From: Synaphobranchus kaupii
Lineage: Eukaryota > Chordata > Actinopteri > Anguilliformes > Synaphobranchidae
NCBI GenBank assembly: GCA_029718625.1
Contig: CM056389.1
Span: 22,043,381 to 22,107,380 of the forward strand
Reading direction: 5' to 3'
DNA length: 64,000 nt
Shown here: piece after piece, positions 11,474-22,570 of the stretch
How positions within the stretch are numbered: position 1 is the first letter of the stretch
Layout: the number at the start of each line of letters is the position of its first letter
Notes under the pieces: model-generated
Told to the model about the DNA's origin: nothing
Databases searched by the model: none
What the model saw: only the letters and a program-made list of their open reading frames with translations
Made by a program: the position numbers and the translations under genes

Positions 11474-11481
11474 ATGCTACT

Positions 11482-11894
11482 CGCCTGTTCTTATGCATCT
11501 CGTTACCGAGGCAGGGCGTTTATTATTGCTGGCTCTTTAGTTACTTAGCTCGTAGAGGTATGGGACCGCTGATCTCTGCTCTATTCGCCTGTAAAATGTT
11601 TCTCCTGGGAGATCGGGCATTCACGCTTTTACTGAGTTACGTAGCTCGTAGAAGTATAGGGTAGCAGTTCTTTGTTCCATTAGCCTTGTTTGGTTTTCTT
11701 ACTGAGAAACCTGGCGTTTGTGCTTCTACTCATTGGTGTGTGACAGTGAGCCGGTTAGTAGTTTTGGTACGTGTGTTCCCTGTCTTGTCTCCTTCCCTTA
11801 ATTACAGGGTTTCCCATCCTAGTGGCCTAGTGCTTAATGAATCCCTCTTGCTGCGTTTGGCCCCTCCTACCTCACACGTCACGCCACCATTACA
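11482..11894 (+). repeat. right-hand piece of the LTR insertion
   Basis: Resumes immediately after the hAT target duplication and runs to CCATTACA, next to the CTGCT target. It contains degenerate internal repeats of the type GGGCGTTTATT...TAGCTCGTAGA (about 11510-11660). Confidence 0.65.
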
Positions 11895-11939
11895 CTGCTA
11901 GGCCTTTACTTAACAGTTCATGACACCGGTATACTAATG

Positions 11940-12215
11940 TGGATCTCAATTTAGAAATAAGGATTTTGTTTTAGAAATGAGGATTTCTATTTAGAAATGA
12001 GGATTTCTATTTATAAATGAGGATTTTGCTTTAGAAATAAGGATTTCTTTTTAGAAACGAGGATTTAATTTTGAAATAAGGATTTTGTTTTAGAAATGAG
12101 TATTTCTATTTAGAATTATGGATTTTGTTTTAGAAATGAGGATTTATATTTAGAAACAAGGATTTCTTTTTAGAAAAGAGGATTTTTATTTAGAAACAAA
12201 GATTGCTTTTTAGAA
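11940..12215. repeat. degenerate about 20-bp minisatellite
   Basis: Around a dozen head-to-tail copies of a unit close to TTTAGAAATGAGGATTTCTA, with variants ATAAGG, ACGAGG and ACAAGG. Copies differ by substitutions and 1-2 bp length changes, so the array is old. Confidence 0.85.
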
Positions 12216-12983
12216 ATGTGATTGCACCTCTGGGCCAGCGTAGAGTCGCACCTTGAATTGAAATGTCCAAAGAAATTGCTTTCCCAGGTGCGTAGATCTA
12301 TAAACAGTTCAAACATAAGCAAGGTAGAGTCCGCACACTGGGATTTGAAAAGTCAGTATTTAGAAAAATATATTTTATGTAATTGCATAAGCCAAAGTGC
12401 AAAAAATATTAATTTTCTTGATATGGTATTCTTTTTTAGAGGCAAAACTGATGAAACTATTAACCTTTTTTGCTATTCGAACAGGCAGCACGATTGCGAC
12501 AAGGAAAGAATCCTTTTGCATTGTCAAAACGCCCTTGGTGGCCATCAGTGATTTTAAGCACTATTACTTGCTCTGGAATAAGAAAAGAGGAAGAGTGTTT
12601 AAAAAAAAAAAGTGTTAAAAAATCTCTTTACCAATAGGATCAACAGATAAAACATTCCAATGCTTTTTCACGATGCTACAGATGTTACGACTATGGTGTA
12701 TACATACTGTTAAAGATAACTCTTTGGATTTTCTTGATCGTGTCAAAGAGTTCTTGTTATCGGACACCTTTTTTTAAAGCTAGTGCCAAACAATCTCTTG
12801 GATACCCTCTTGCCAAAAACTGTCTGAACAATTTATCGGACTCAATTTGAAAGTCCTAATCTTTTGTGAAAATACATTTGACCCTTAAAAATTGGCTGTA
12901 TGGTGGGCCTTTTTTTAAAGGCACCAAGTGATAACTGGAATAGTGGATGAGACTGTTTGTTTAACCCACTGATAAAAACAAAG
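12216..12983. other. non-coding interval, nothing recognised
   Basis: AT-rich sequence without a supported gene. Short open frames near 12222-12618 have no recognisable domain and are probably chance. Confidence 0.4.
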
Positions 12984-13061
12984 TGTTACGGTTCTCCCAA
13001 CTGGTATGGACCCAAACGCAGGACTCGGAGACCGACTCACAATAAGCTCCAGCAGAGCACT
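12984..13061 (-). repeat. short LTR end fragment (minus orientation)
   Basis: Begins TGTTACGGTTCTCCC and contains GGACCCAAACGCAGGACTC, close to the start of the solo LTR at 19352 (GGACCCAAATGCAAGACTC). It is the terminal scrap of a related LTR and stops where TTAACCCC starts. Confidence 0.55.
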
Positions 13062-14651
13062 TTAACCCCTTGGCGCAGATGGCAAATTTCACCTATTTAG
13101 GGGTGCTCTGTTTAAGGCTTTATAACTCCAGGTGTGAGCATCACATAAACTTGGTAAATGGCTTAAATGAAAGAAGACAGGTGTACCATTTACAATACAA
13201 ACTTAGATTTGTTTATTTTCATAATTGAAGTCAAAATAAAGTGCCACAAATGCAAAGAAACCTAGGGAAAAAAAATTTTTAAATAGTTTTTTTTAATTTT
13301 GCTGAGAGCTACATAAGTGAAATCGGTAATATATATATACATTTCCTGGATCATAAACTCCATGTCCACAAGTTTTGCAAAATCTGAGGATGATATGCAG
13401 AACTACTAAAGGTCTATGATGCAAAATATAGCAGTGTATCCTGTTGTCCATTAGTGTCTCCAAATCTATCCAAATGGCTAAATTGTGCACTGCTGCAAAT
13501 AAAATAAAAAAATGAAATATTTAACTACAAATCAACAGTTTGGGCTCATAAAACTCACTTGTGCATAATTTCCAAGTGAGAATTATATATTTTCAGCAGT
13601 ATAGGGGGGTAGATATCTATGGGTCCAAAACCCCTATGCAAAACATGTCATAAAATGAATAAAATTAGGTTTGTACATTATAACGCATACACATTTGCTC
13701 CCTCTGGTGGCTTAAGATAAAAAACATTGATATCACAGTGTTACATGCACCTAAATATGTTGCCTAATCATTCACTCTTGTACCTCAATAAAACATCACT
13801 TGTCCCTGTACTCTACAGTATGTATACTTTTGTCCTGGGATTGCATTTTTCTGTATTCTTTTAATCTTTTAAGTTTTCCTATTCATAATAACTCCAAGGA
13901 AATTTTTTACCTTAATCTACCACATATCAGCGCAACAGTAAATTGGAATGAGCACTTGTCATGCCCTAAGAGACTCGTATACGCCAAAGCCTATTTTATG
14001 TATGATAACATGAACATAAAATAGTTTTCCACCATCTGTAAAATGCTGCCAAATAATCTATCGTCAATGAACATCGGTAGCCTAGTTCAAAAATACATTT
14101 AGCTAACGATTGCCCTACAGTATGCGAAATGCACTCAAAATGCGAAAATAACAACAGGGCTATCAAACATATTGGAAAGACAGTGCTCGAGTGGAAACAC
14201 GAACGTACGTATGTAGCCAGCGAGACCAACGGTATTTTAGACGCAAAAATACTTACATATCGCAAAAGGGGAATTCCCTTGCATGCGTATTGTATATCGC
14301 TTGCGTAATACTAGATAGTTAAAACGAAAACTGCCGTTACGCTGGGCTGTAGTAAATTGCTCAAAGCACCCAAAAAGACTTGGCATATACCGTTGCGAAG
14401 GTTATAATGTACTCTATTGGATAAAAAAGCCGACAATTAAACCAGAGTGAACTGTAATGCATGAGACAGGGTTACAGGGCATGGGACTATTACGCGGCGA
14501 CGTTTCAGATAGTGTAATAGCGGTATAAAGTGTTGTATATTTCTCAAACCGATTGTACCAGACAATAAATGACAACTGAATTTTGAAAGGAACATCTCGA
14601 TGTGTAAAACCAATGGTAGGATTGTATATTTATTTCATATTTAGTAGCATA
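13062..14651. other. non-coding AT-rich interval; possible TTAA-element end at left
   Basis: The left edge reads TTAACCCCTTGGCGCAG, compatible with a piggyBac-type terminus (TTAA followed by CCC-rich end). No matching right end was found before 14651. No coding sequence is supported in this stretch. Confidence 0.3.
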
Positions 14652-16182
14652 CACTACTCACAAAAAGTTAGGGATATTCGGCTTTCGGGTGAAATTTCAG
14701 GATTAACCTAAAATGCACTATAACCTTTACAGGTGAAATTAATTTGACCTTCTCTAAACTTTTGAATGCACATGTCCAACTATTCAATGTTTCAGTACTT
14801 TTTGCACAACTTGCTGTTCTCTAACAAGGAGCTGAATGGCAATATTCACAACAGGTGTTTGATCCATGAATCGACCAATAAATTTCCTGGTTCAATTAGA
14901 ATTGGTATTTAAACAGTCCTCTTCATCATGCTGTTCACATTTTGACATCATGAGACCAAGACGACACCTAACAATTGATCAACAGTACCTCGCCATTGCG
15001 AGGCTTCAAACAGGATGTTCTCAGAGGGAAGTGGCCACTGAGCTTAGAGTGTCACAGAGTGTCATCAGCAGGTTGCAACAGAGATACAGAGAGACTGGAA
15101 GAGTCACAGAAAGGCATAGAAGTGGACGTCCTTTGGCCACATCCCACACTGATGACCGCTTCATTGTGAACAGTGCCCTGCGGAACCGGATGATGAATGC
15201 CACTCAACTCCAGGCACATTTAAGGGAGGTGAGAGGCACCCAAGTGTCACGTCAGACCATTCGAAACCGTTTACATCAGCGTGGTCTGCGTGCTAGACGA
15301 CCTGCAAGGGTACCTGACCACACCACCAGGCACAGGCGTCATCGTCTTGCATGGGCCAGGGAGCATTTACGCTGGACGAGGGACCAGTGGGCCTCAGTGC
15401 TGTTCTCTGATGAAAGTCGATTCACGTTGAGCAGAAATGATGGCCGCCAACGATGTTGGAGACGTCAAGGAGAGCGCTATGCATCAGCCACTGTTGTCAC
15501 CAGACGACCCTTTGGTGGTGGCGGTGTTACAGTGTGGGCAGGTGTGTCTAGTCAATACAGAACTGCCCTACACTTTGTGAATGGTACAGTGACAAGCCCA
15601 TACTACCTGAATAACATCATTAATCCAGTCATTGTGCCCCTGCATGAACAACACAGGCCTAATTTCATCTTCATGGACAACAATGCTCCAGCTCATCGAG
15701 GTCGCATCATTAGGGAAAGGCTGCTGGAGACTGGGGTACCTCAAATGGAGTGGCCTGCACTTTCTCCAGACCTGAATCCCATAGAAAACCTATGGGATCA
15801 GCTGACTCACCGTGTAGAGGCTCGTAACTCTGTACCCCAGAACCTCAATGACCTGAGGGCCGCCCTTCAAGAAGAGTGCGATGCCATGCCTCAGCAGACA
15901 ATAAGTCGACTTGTGAACAGCATGAGACGTCGTTGTCAAGCTGTAATTGATGCTCAAGGGCACATGACAAGTTATTGAGACATTGACATTTTTGTTGTGG
16001 TATACCCACCACTGTTGTTGGCTTTTGTTTCAATAAATTGTTTGAGATGAGGAAATCACCATTGCATGCTTCTACTTAAATGCCCTACTTTCATGATACG
16101 TATAATATCACTGTAGCGTGAACTTACATTTTCCATAAATTTCACCCGAAAGCCAAATATCCCTAACTTTTTGTGAGTAGTG
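14652..16182 (+). mobile_element. Tc1-type transposon, copy 1 (1531 bp)
   Basis: Inverted ends of about 46 bp start CACTACTCACAAAAAGTTAG; TA dinucleotides flank both ends (14650-14651, 16183-16184), as for all Tc1/mariner insertions. One transposase gene occupies the centre. It is nearly identical to copy 2 at 42874-44394, differing in length by 10 bp, so the family moved recently. Confidence 0.95.
14950..15978 (+). CDS. Tc1 transposase, full-length frame, altered catalytic residue
   Basis: A 342-residue DDE transposase, the usual Tc1 length. The start MRPRRHLT at 14950 is chosen because Tc1 proteins start just before the first helix-turn-helix; an in-frame Met at 14866 adds 28 untypical residues. 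The N-terminal paired-type DNA-binding region includes [20 protein letters not shown], followed by a basic GRP linker (HRSGRP). Catalytic segments are LFSDESRF (first Asp), FMDNNAPAH (second) and PIENLWD (Glu). In copy 2 the middle segment reads FMDDNAPAH, the normal form. The Asp aligned with the catalytic position is Asn here, so the intact protein is predicted to be catalytically dead while still able to bind DNA. Confidence 0.93.
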   Translation: MRPRRHLTIDQQYLAIARLQTGCSQREVATELRVSQSVISRLQQRYRETGRVTERHRSGRPLATSHTDDRFIVNSALRNRMMNATQLQAHLREVRGTQVSRQTIRNRLHQRGLRARRPARVPDHTTRHRRHRLAWAREHLRWTRDQWASVLFSDESRFTLSRNDGRQRCWRRQGERYASATVVTRRPFGGGGVTVWAGVSSQYRTALHFVNGTVTSPYYLNNIINPVIVPLHEQHRPNFIFMDNNAPAHRGRIIRERLLETGVPQMEWPALSPDLNPIENLWDQLTHRVEARNSVPQNLNDLRAALQEECDAMPQQTISRLVNSMRRRCQAVIDAQGHMTSY

Positions 16183-16563
16183 TATATTGCTAGTAGAATA
16201 CATGGTAGAATGAGATAGTACTTTCACAGTTTATTTTGCATTTGAGTGAGCAGGGCTTTTTACAGCTTTTCTGGCATACGATCAGGCTATTGTTGGGTTT
16301 ATCTCGTTGCTATGACGTTATTCTAATTTTATATGATGAATAAATATATGTATGAACTCAAACATAGACGCTATTGTCCACTATGTCACGCATAGGTAGG
16401 TATAGACTAGGTGGGGTTTGCTTGATAAATGGACTTGCTACAGGGAAATAGTGGCACTTAGAAACTACGTATTCGGCAGAAATCGTCACGAACCGTCTAC
16501 CAATAAATTTAAAACACAGAGTTTGTGATGTCCAATAATAGTTCGGCTGCAGTAGCAACGAAT
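16183..16563. other. non-coding interval, nothing recognised
   Basis: AT-rich unique-looking sequence between the Tc1 element and an LTR; no supported feature. Confidence 0.4.
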
Positions 16564-17181
16564 GTCTCAGTTGAGCAAAAAAGGTTCCGCCGGCGGGAAG
16601 TATGCGCCAAGGTGTTAAGGCAAGCAAACAACAATGAAGAGGGAGAGCAAGGTGAGGGTCTGGATACAGGGTTGGCGATAACCAGGGGCAGATGATGATC
16701 AGGGAAAACAGGAGAAGAGCTGGGCGAATGGCAGACAACCAGTGACAGACTGGAAGCAGGGTTGGCGAGGGCAATGGCAGAGCAGGGAATGCAGGCTGGC
16801 GGGTAAACTGGAAAAGGCAGACTTGACACGTTAGCAAAACACAACAGACAAAGGCAGAGTAACAAGAGCAACAAACTGGCAAAGAGACAAACAGAGAAGG
16901 GAATATAAATAGGGAGTCTTAATGAGTAAAGCGTGCGGAATGTATGTGAGAATGAATGAGCTAACGAGAGTGAGAGTGGAATGCGAACAGAGAAGTCGAG
17001 TGATAGGCTGGGAGATTAAGAGAGGGGAATGATGAAACGAGGAGGGAAACCACACCCAGCCTGCACAACACGAAAGACAGACAGGGTAAAAAGTAAAAAT
17101 ATGACATGAAACGAAAGGAATGGGGAACACAGGGAGAACAATAGGAAAGTGGACTAGAAGGGAGCGGCGGAGGTAACAGTA
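16564..17181 (-). repeat. LTR of a gypsy-type element, minus orientation
   Basis: Read on the minus strand it opens TGTTACCTCCGCC at 17181 and appears to close ...CTGAGACA at 16564. Just outside the opening end, minus-strand TGGGGGGGTGGGTAC acts as a polypurine-type tract, which marks this as a 3' LTR. A TATA-like segment (TATTTATA) lies near 16900 on the minus strand. The far boundary is less certain because no target duplication can be tested. Confidence 0.55.
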
Positions 17182-17310
17182 CCCACCCCCCCATAATGCG
17201 CTGGACGGTGTAGGCAGGCGCGTTGTCAATGATCAAGGTGAGGGGGGTTCGGCAGGAGGGCTGAGCGGGCTGGATGGGCTGGATGAGACGGGCTTGACCT
17301 GACTGACGTG
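17182..17310 (-). repeat. internal remnant next to the 3' LTR
   Basis: A short GC-rich stretch with the polypurine tract at 17185-17195 that belongs to the element interior; no protein domain can be named from what remains. Confidence 0.4.
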
Positions 17311-18762
17311 TTTGTATGGCTACCTTATAATGAAACTTATGCATGCATTCCGTTATTTGAACAATTCTGAAATAATATTGTATATCATAAGAAACTGGTA
17401 GAAAAGCGTCTTTGTGCTTCCCTTAACGGTTGAAATTTCCTTTCTGCTCCCCATACTGCCCCCGCCCCAATCGTGATGTCAGAGTACCTCTTTGTAGGTA
17501 CCTCTACGTCATACGGATAATTGCTGTCGCCCACAACGGAAACAGCTACGTTACTTTCGTCTCGGCTCCACGTTTTTAAACAGGAACAACGTGACGTCCT
17601 CTTCATAAACTCCATCTAAATAGTTCATTAAAATATGTTTCTGATAATATTTGAGGTGAGAAATAGGCCATGCAGTTGCTGAATCTTGATTCATATTTGA
17701 TGTGCAACGTCTAGTTTTGACAGTTTGTACCGAGTTATACAAAATCATCTTCTAACTATAAAGGAAGAAATCCTGTCTGTCCGTATTTCGATTTGCTCGA
17801 CAACCGGGCACTGTATGAAGTTGAAATTCGCTAGTTGTATTGCTCAGGACCCAAGGAAGTGCAGTCTCGACTGTGAAGTTGATTGAATGAGCGGTTCTCG
17901 AGAAATCTGCAAGCAGCAATACCAGATGCCAAGCAATCGGCCCATTCCGAACGGGCACATTTTGTACGGACATGAGCACTGCACTAGTTTGTACAATGTA
18001 CGTTCATTTATGCAAATGACAATGGACGCAACTCCTCCACCCCCCACCCTTCTCCCTCGCTCACCCCACAAAGTATTTTTCTAAATTGTGTAGTAGGTGG
18101 AGTAAGGCTGAGACGGTGGGTGTAATTACCCTTTAATGATTTTCACTGAGTTACTGCAATCTTTCCATTGGTTTCAATAGAGCTCTGTAGTCCCGCCCAC
18201 TTTGGTGACGAACGTGTGGTGCCACTTTTCGGAAAAAATACAATGGGAGTCAATGGACTGAAAACATTTTTTTCTATATTCAGGCAGCTGAGGTGAATCA
18301 ATAGGCTCGTAATTGGTATTTTGGACACATGGCAACTAAGACTAATCATTAGTCGATGAAGAATTCAAAGACAAAGCAAATGACAATGCGCCAAACCTGC
18401 ATTGTGTTAATAAGTTTAAGGGAAAGTGATGGAAGAACTTAACCACACGGGTTCGGGGAAAAAAAATTAATTAGCCGCTTTTTTTGCAAAGAAAATGCAG
18501 TGTTTTTCGCCATTTTTGAGTTAAAAACTGCTTTTTATGCCATTTTAACAAGTTCCAAACAGCGAAAAAAACAGTTCTGTGCACTCATTTCACAATTCCA
18601 CGCGCGCTATTCATGGAACTAAATAAACTCCATAGGCTTGTCTTGAATGTCACGTTAGATAACGGAAACTGTTATTAGTTGGTCACTCGCGCTGTCAGAC
18701 TATCATTTGACATACTGCATATTCAATCAGAAGGAGGCTACAATCTCCCTTCACGTAGGCCT
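17311..18762. other. non-coding interval, nothing firm
   Basis: No gene supported. Part of 17750-18000 and 18140-18300 has the look of dispersed fish repeats (for example CTGTCTGTCCGTATTTCG), but neither could be bounded or assigned. Confidence 0.35.
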
Positions 18763-19088
18763 GGGGTGCGTCCCAATACTCGAAAAATGCACCCTCCTTT
18801 CCTCCACTACCACCTCCTTTCCTCCACTACCACCTCCTCTCCTCCATGCCCCGAAAATGGATCTTTGTGTTTTAATCTAATGTTGCTGATTACATCTTAC
18901 GTATTAATGGTTACATATTAATTATTGTCTCGATGCAAACCACAATGTCAGGTACATTGTATACTGTACATGCAAATACTTGTACTCAAAACATTCAGGC
19001 AGTTTTGCATACTTCCGGGTAGGAGAGGAGTGGTAGTGGGGGAGTGGAGGAGAGGAGGTGGGGAGTGAAGAATATTGGGACGCACTCC
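18763..19088. mobile_element. fold-back MITE (about 325 bp)
   Basis: The ends are inverted: GGGTGCGTCCCAATACTC on the left and GAATATTGGGACGCACTCC on the right. Pyrimidine-rich CTCCACTACCACCTCC on the left mirrors GGAGTGGTAGTGGGGGAGTGG on the right (purine-rich). No coding sequence. The mobilising family is unknown. Confidence 0.75.
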
Positions 19089-19351
19089 TAATACCTACCC
19101 TTTCCGTAAAGTGATAAACTACAAAATATATGCATTATGTAGCCTACACTCTGAGACAACATTCAATCGGTCACTCACTGCAGAAAGTAGGCTACAGAAA
19201 ACAATGAAAAACTGATATATTTTTATATATAGTGCAATATTAACTGAGTTTTAAAGTGAATAGAGCGGCTTTCTCGGTTAAGATTTCCGAATTTATTACT
19301 AAGCACCTTAAGATACCCATAAAAAGCATTCAGTCAAATACATATTATTAT

Positions 19352-20284
19352 TGTTAAGGTTCCCGCAGGGGGGACCGGACCCAAATGCAAGACTCAGAGA
19401 CGGCTCAGGAGAAAACTCCACCAGGGAGTACATTTATTCAGAGACATAGGCAGGGGCAAGACGAAACCAGACACGGGGCAGGAACAAGGCGAGGCAGGAA
19501 CATGGAGGGGTCTAAGACTAGGAGGGGTCACGAACTAGGAGGGGTCAGGAACTAGGAGGGGTCAGGAACCAGGCTAGGCAGTGACGGGCACTCAGGCCCG
19601 GAAAACACGGCGGCCCTCTGGCCGTGGGGGTCAGGAAACATGGCGGCCCTCTGGCCGTGGGGGTCAGGAAACATGGCGGCCCTCTGGCCGCGGGGGTCAG
19701 GAAACACGGCGGCCCTCTGGCCGTGGGAGTCAGGAAACATGGCGGCACGCAGGCCGTGGGTTCAGGAACAAGTGCGGGGTTCCCGCGGATAGCGCGGGGG
19801 CCCGCGGTCTGGGCCAAGCGTGCAGCCAAGGGCTCAGGTGATCAGCCTGGGGGGAACGAGGGAGGCTGGAGGGAAATGAGGGAGCCTGGAGGGAACGAGG
19901 GAGCCTGGAGGGAACAATGCCTGAACATGAACAAGACAAGACAAGGAGGTCCAAAACAAGAGGGTACATCACAAGACGGTACAAAACAAGACGGAACCTG
20001 GCAAGACAGAACAAGACAAGACACAAACGGGAAACCCAGCTCACGAGCAAACACGACGAGCAACACAAGACGGTCCAGCCCCGAACAAAGTGACGGGGCA
20101 GACTATATACAAGACATGACGAGGACAGTTCAAGCAAAAGGTGGGAGAAGGCTAACGAGGACACGAGAGGAAAACACAATGCATGTGTGGGGAGTGCAAG
20201 ACACAAGTAGGAGGGAGAGAGGGAAAACACGGGGTGGACTGTGAGACAATAGGGAAACCCGGGATGGAACCCGGGGGCCTCACA
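19352..20284 (-). repeat. solo LTR, 933 bp, TSD ATTAT
   Basis: Plus-strand ends are TGTTAAGG (19352) and GGCCTCACA (ending 20284), flanked by the perfect 5-bp repeat ATTAT at 19347-19351 and 20285-20289. On the minus strand it reads TGTGAGGCC...CCTTAACA. A TATATA box (about 20100) and AATAAA (about 19433) both lie on the minus strand, fixing the orientation. Open frames inside are by-products of its GC-rich repeats. Confidence 0.9.
19604..19760. repeat. 33-bp minisatellite inside the solo LTR
   Basis: About five copies of a 33-bp unit containing GGCGGCCCTCTGGCCG and GTCAGGAAACA. The CTCTG landmark recurs every 33 bp (19616, 19649, and so on). Confidence 0.85.
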
Positions 20285-20289
20285 ATTAT

Positions 20290-21695
20290 AGTAATAATTG
20301 GCGATCATACTGCAATATAAACTCAGCTTTATGGTGCAAAGAGCAGCTTTATTGGTCAAGACTGAAGGCTCTATATTGCAGAAAATGGCACTTACAAGTG
20401 TTGATTAAATTAAAATGTTCCCCTGCCAGGCCCCCTCCAAACCCCCCCTTGCCTGTCACTTAGGCTACTAATCTTGCACCCCCACTTTTAACTATAACTA
20501 GGCGCCCCTGCCTACAAGTACAGCTTATCAACTGTAGAAAAACTACTACATAGGCTACCATTAGTAACACTTTCTAGTCTATAATTACCTGGCTATTCGT
20601 GTGCAGCAGGGAATTTATTGACATGTTGCTGCATCTTTTCAGAGAGACCATATCCAAAGTCGCTATATCGACCGCTGTAAAACTATGCCTTAGTTATATA
20701 CATTGAATGTAGTATGCACAGTTCACAAACATCCAAATTCAAACGTGTTTTGAACAATTCTTTGCCACAATGTTTTAAAGTAACAATATCAGGCCAAACT
20801 TTTAAAGTCTCTACAGTGGAATGACAACATTCGTTTCTCAGTACAGGACTGCTTTTTTATGTTAGTGTTTTCACTTTTTCACTATTTTGACGATCATTTT
20901 CCCATTATAAAATATTTCAAATGCGTTTTTCATGGTCAAGATAAGGCAGATCCCTAAAAATAGAAATGCAAACAAACAGCTGGGCAGAAATACATGAAAG
21001 CTGTTTATATAATTTAGGCCTATTATGAATAATGCAACGAACACACCATTTCAATTGTGTGACATTACTGTTCTGCATTTGAAGGAACAACAAAAATCTA
21101 TATAAATTTGCCGCTTGATATACTTGATGTTTCCTGTCGATGATCCTTCCTGCATCCCTGATCAAAATCGATTCTGCATTGAGAGCAAACAGACAATAAG
21201 ATACAAATTACGACTGATTTCCCAGAAAAAAAAAAACACAAAACGTTACTGTGATTGTAAGCGATTGCAGTGTAAATATTGGTCCAAAGCTACTACGTTG
21301 CACTAAGGTTATGGTATATACTAAGTTTTTTTTTTTTACCACCCCAAAACCTAATTTTAGAATGTATAGGCCTAGTTTACATGAATATATTTAGTTAAAT
21401 CGCGTGCACGATTAATTGAAGTTGTGTAAATCGCTCTCTAAAACCGATTACACGAAAAAGAGAAGAGGAAGACGTGATTGCGATCCAACAAAATCACGAG
21501 GATAATTGACAATATAAACAACTAAACATTATTTGGCTAGTTTGGTTACACAGTAGTCAGTGTTAATTCAACTCAAAGGTTAAATTAGTTCAATTGATAT
21601 GCGCCTACGAATCTGGTCGTGACGGTGACAGATATTAAATATCCTCCATCATGTAGGCTGTCTGATCATTTTTATTGCGTAACGCACTGAATTCA
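20290..21695. other. non-coding interval, nothing recognised
   Basis: No gene, RNA or bounded repeat recognised. The first part has a C-rich run near 20425-20450; the rest is AT-rich. Confidence 0.4.
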
Positions 21696-22570
21696 CTATA
21701 CCTTATTTTTCCGCTTTGGGCACAATCTCCCCCAGACGGTTTTCTTCCAAGCCTCGCGCAGAGCGGGGCTTCCCCAGATGTACACAGCAGGAGTTGTTAC
21801 TGCGTTAAAGCGCGCAATAATGGCAAAGAGGGCAGTGGCTTCGTTTCTAAATATTATACCGCCAGACGTCTGCTGCGTCACAATATTATTGATGAAGGCG
21901 GGATACCACAACGTTAAAAAGGATATGACTACGAGTACTATTATCTTCAGTGATTCCTTCTTATTCTCGTTCTCAGCACAAGGTGGATCTCGTCCAAGCT
22001 GATATCTTGCAATTACAAACAACTTTATTGTCATTATAATTTTAGTGATGATTACAACCTGTAATGCCATAATGCTAAATGCGCCTATTTGTCTAGCCAT
22101 TGAAATGGGAACGACGTTCATTGACAATAATAATGCATAGGTGTGAAACCAACTGTACACGCAAGCTCCAATTACTATCGGTTGCGTGATGTATCGGTCG
22201 TAAAAGAAGGGGTAGCAAACCGCAAAATAGCGGTCAAACTGGGCAAAGAGGAAATTAAAAACATTTACTCCAAGAAGTGACTAGAATGTAATAGCTATGT
22301 ACCGTTCCGTGACGGGAATCCTTCCTGTACGTCAAACAGACCAAGATAATACACAGAGAAGCCGATAAGAGTGTCGCTAATACTGCTGTTGACCATGAAA
22401 ATGAATCTGTTCTGACATCGAAGACTCTTCGCGTTCAAGATTGTAATTGCCACTGAGCCCGCGAGGAGGACAGCACTAGTAGCGAAAATAATATGGAACA
22501 GAAAAATGAAGTAGTCTTAAGGGCGATCAAAGTCAACTGAGAGGGGAACGGTCGTGTTGAATGAGAGCAT
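21696..22570 (-). pseudogene. rhodopsin-class GPCR pseudogene
   Basis: A seven-helix receptor gene fossil. The start ATG at 22570 gives a short N-terminus with an N-glycosylation site (NTT). An in-frame TAA follows after about 18 codons, and at least one frameshift lies near 22290. Helix 1-2 sequence (GSVAITILN), a helix-3 end with FDRYFAVCYPF (DRY-type motif), and a 154-residue open C-terminal half covering helices 5-7 (ending FNAVTTPAVYIWGSPALRE, an NPxxY-like position with TPAVY) remain. It resembles small fish chemoreceptor-like or GPR148-like receptors, but the subfamily cannot be fixed by eye. Confidence 0.7.

Larger units (their letters stand above)
4659..11894 (+). mobile_element. LTR-derived insertion (TSD CTGCT) with nested LINE and hAT
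   Basis: The outer ends are TGTCATGG at 4659 and CCATTACA ending at 11894, flanked by the perfect 5-bp direct repeat CTGCT at 4654-4658 and 11895-11899. This is the mark of LTR-retrotransposon integration. LTR-type sequence covers 4659-5481, 7706-8036 and 11482-11894. The pieces share motifs such as GGGCGTTTATT and GTAGCCTTGGAACG. A TATA-like TATTTAA is at about 4807. Because 5241-5481 resembles 7706-7985, either the LTR has internal duplications or two LTRs remain. No gag or pol was found, so it is probably a solo LTR or a deleted element. Confidence 0.7.

Noticed and set aside
11940..12215. Regularly spaced repeats as a CRISPR array
   Set aside because: Units are head-to-tail without unique spacers and the genome is eukaryotic; it is a minisatellite.
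13062..14651. A complete piggyBac element starting TTAACCCCTTGG
   Set aside because: No matching right terminus or transposase was found, so only the left-end resemblance is recorded.
16358..17344. Several overlapping minus-strand frames of 120-174 residues
   Set aside because: LTR sequence of low complexity; no domain recognised.
19624..20359. Open frames of about 200 residues on both strands
   Set aside because: They fall within the solo LTR and its minisatellites; composition-driven.
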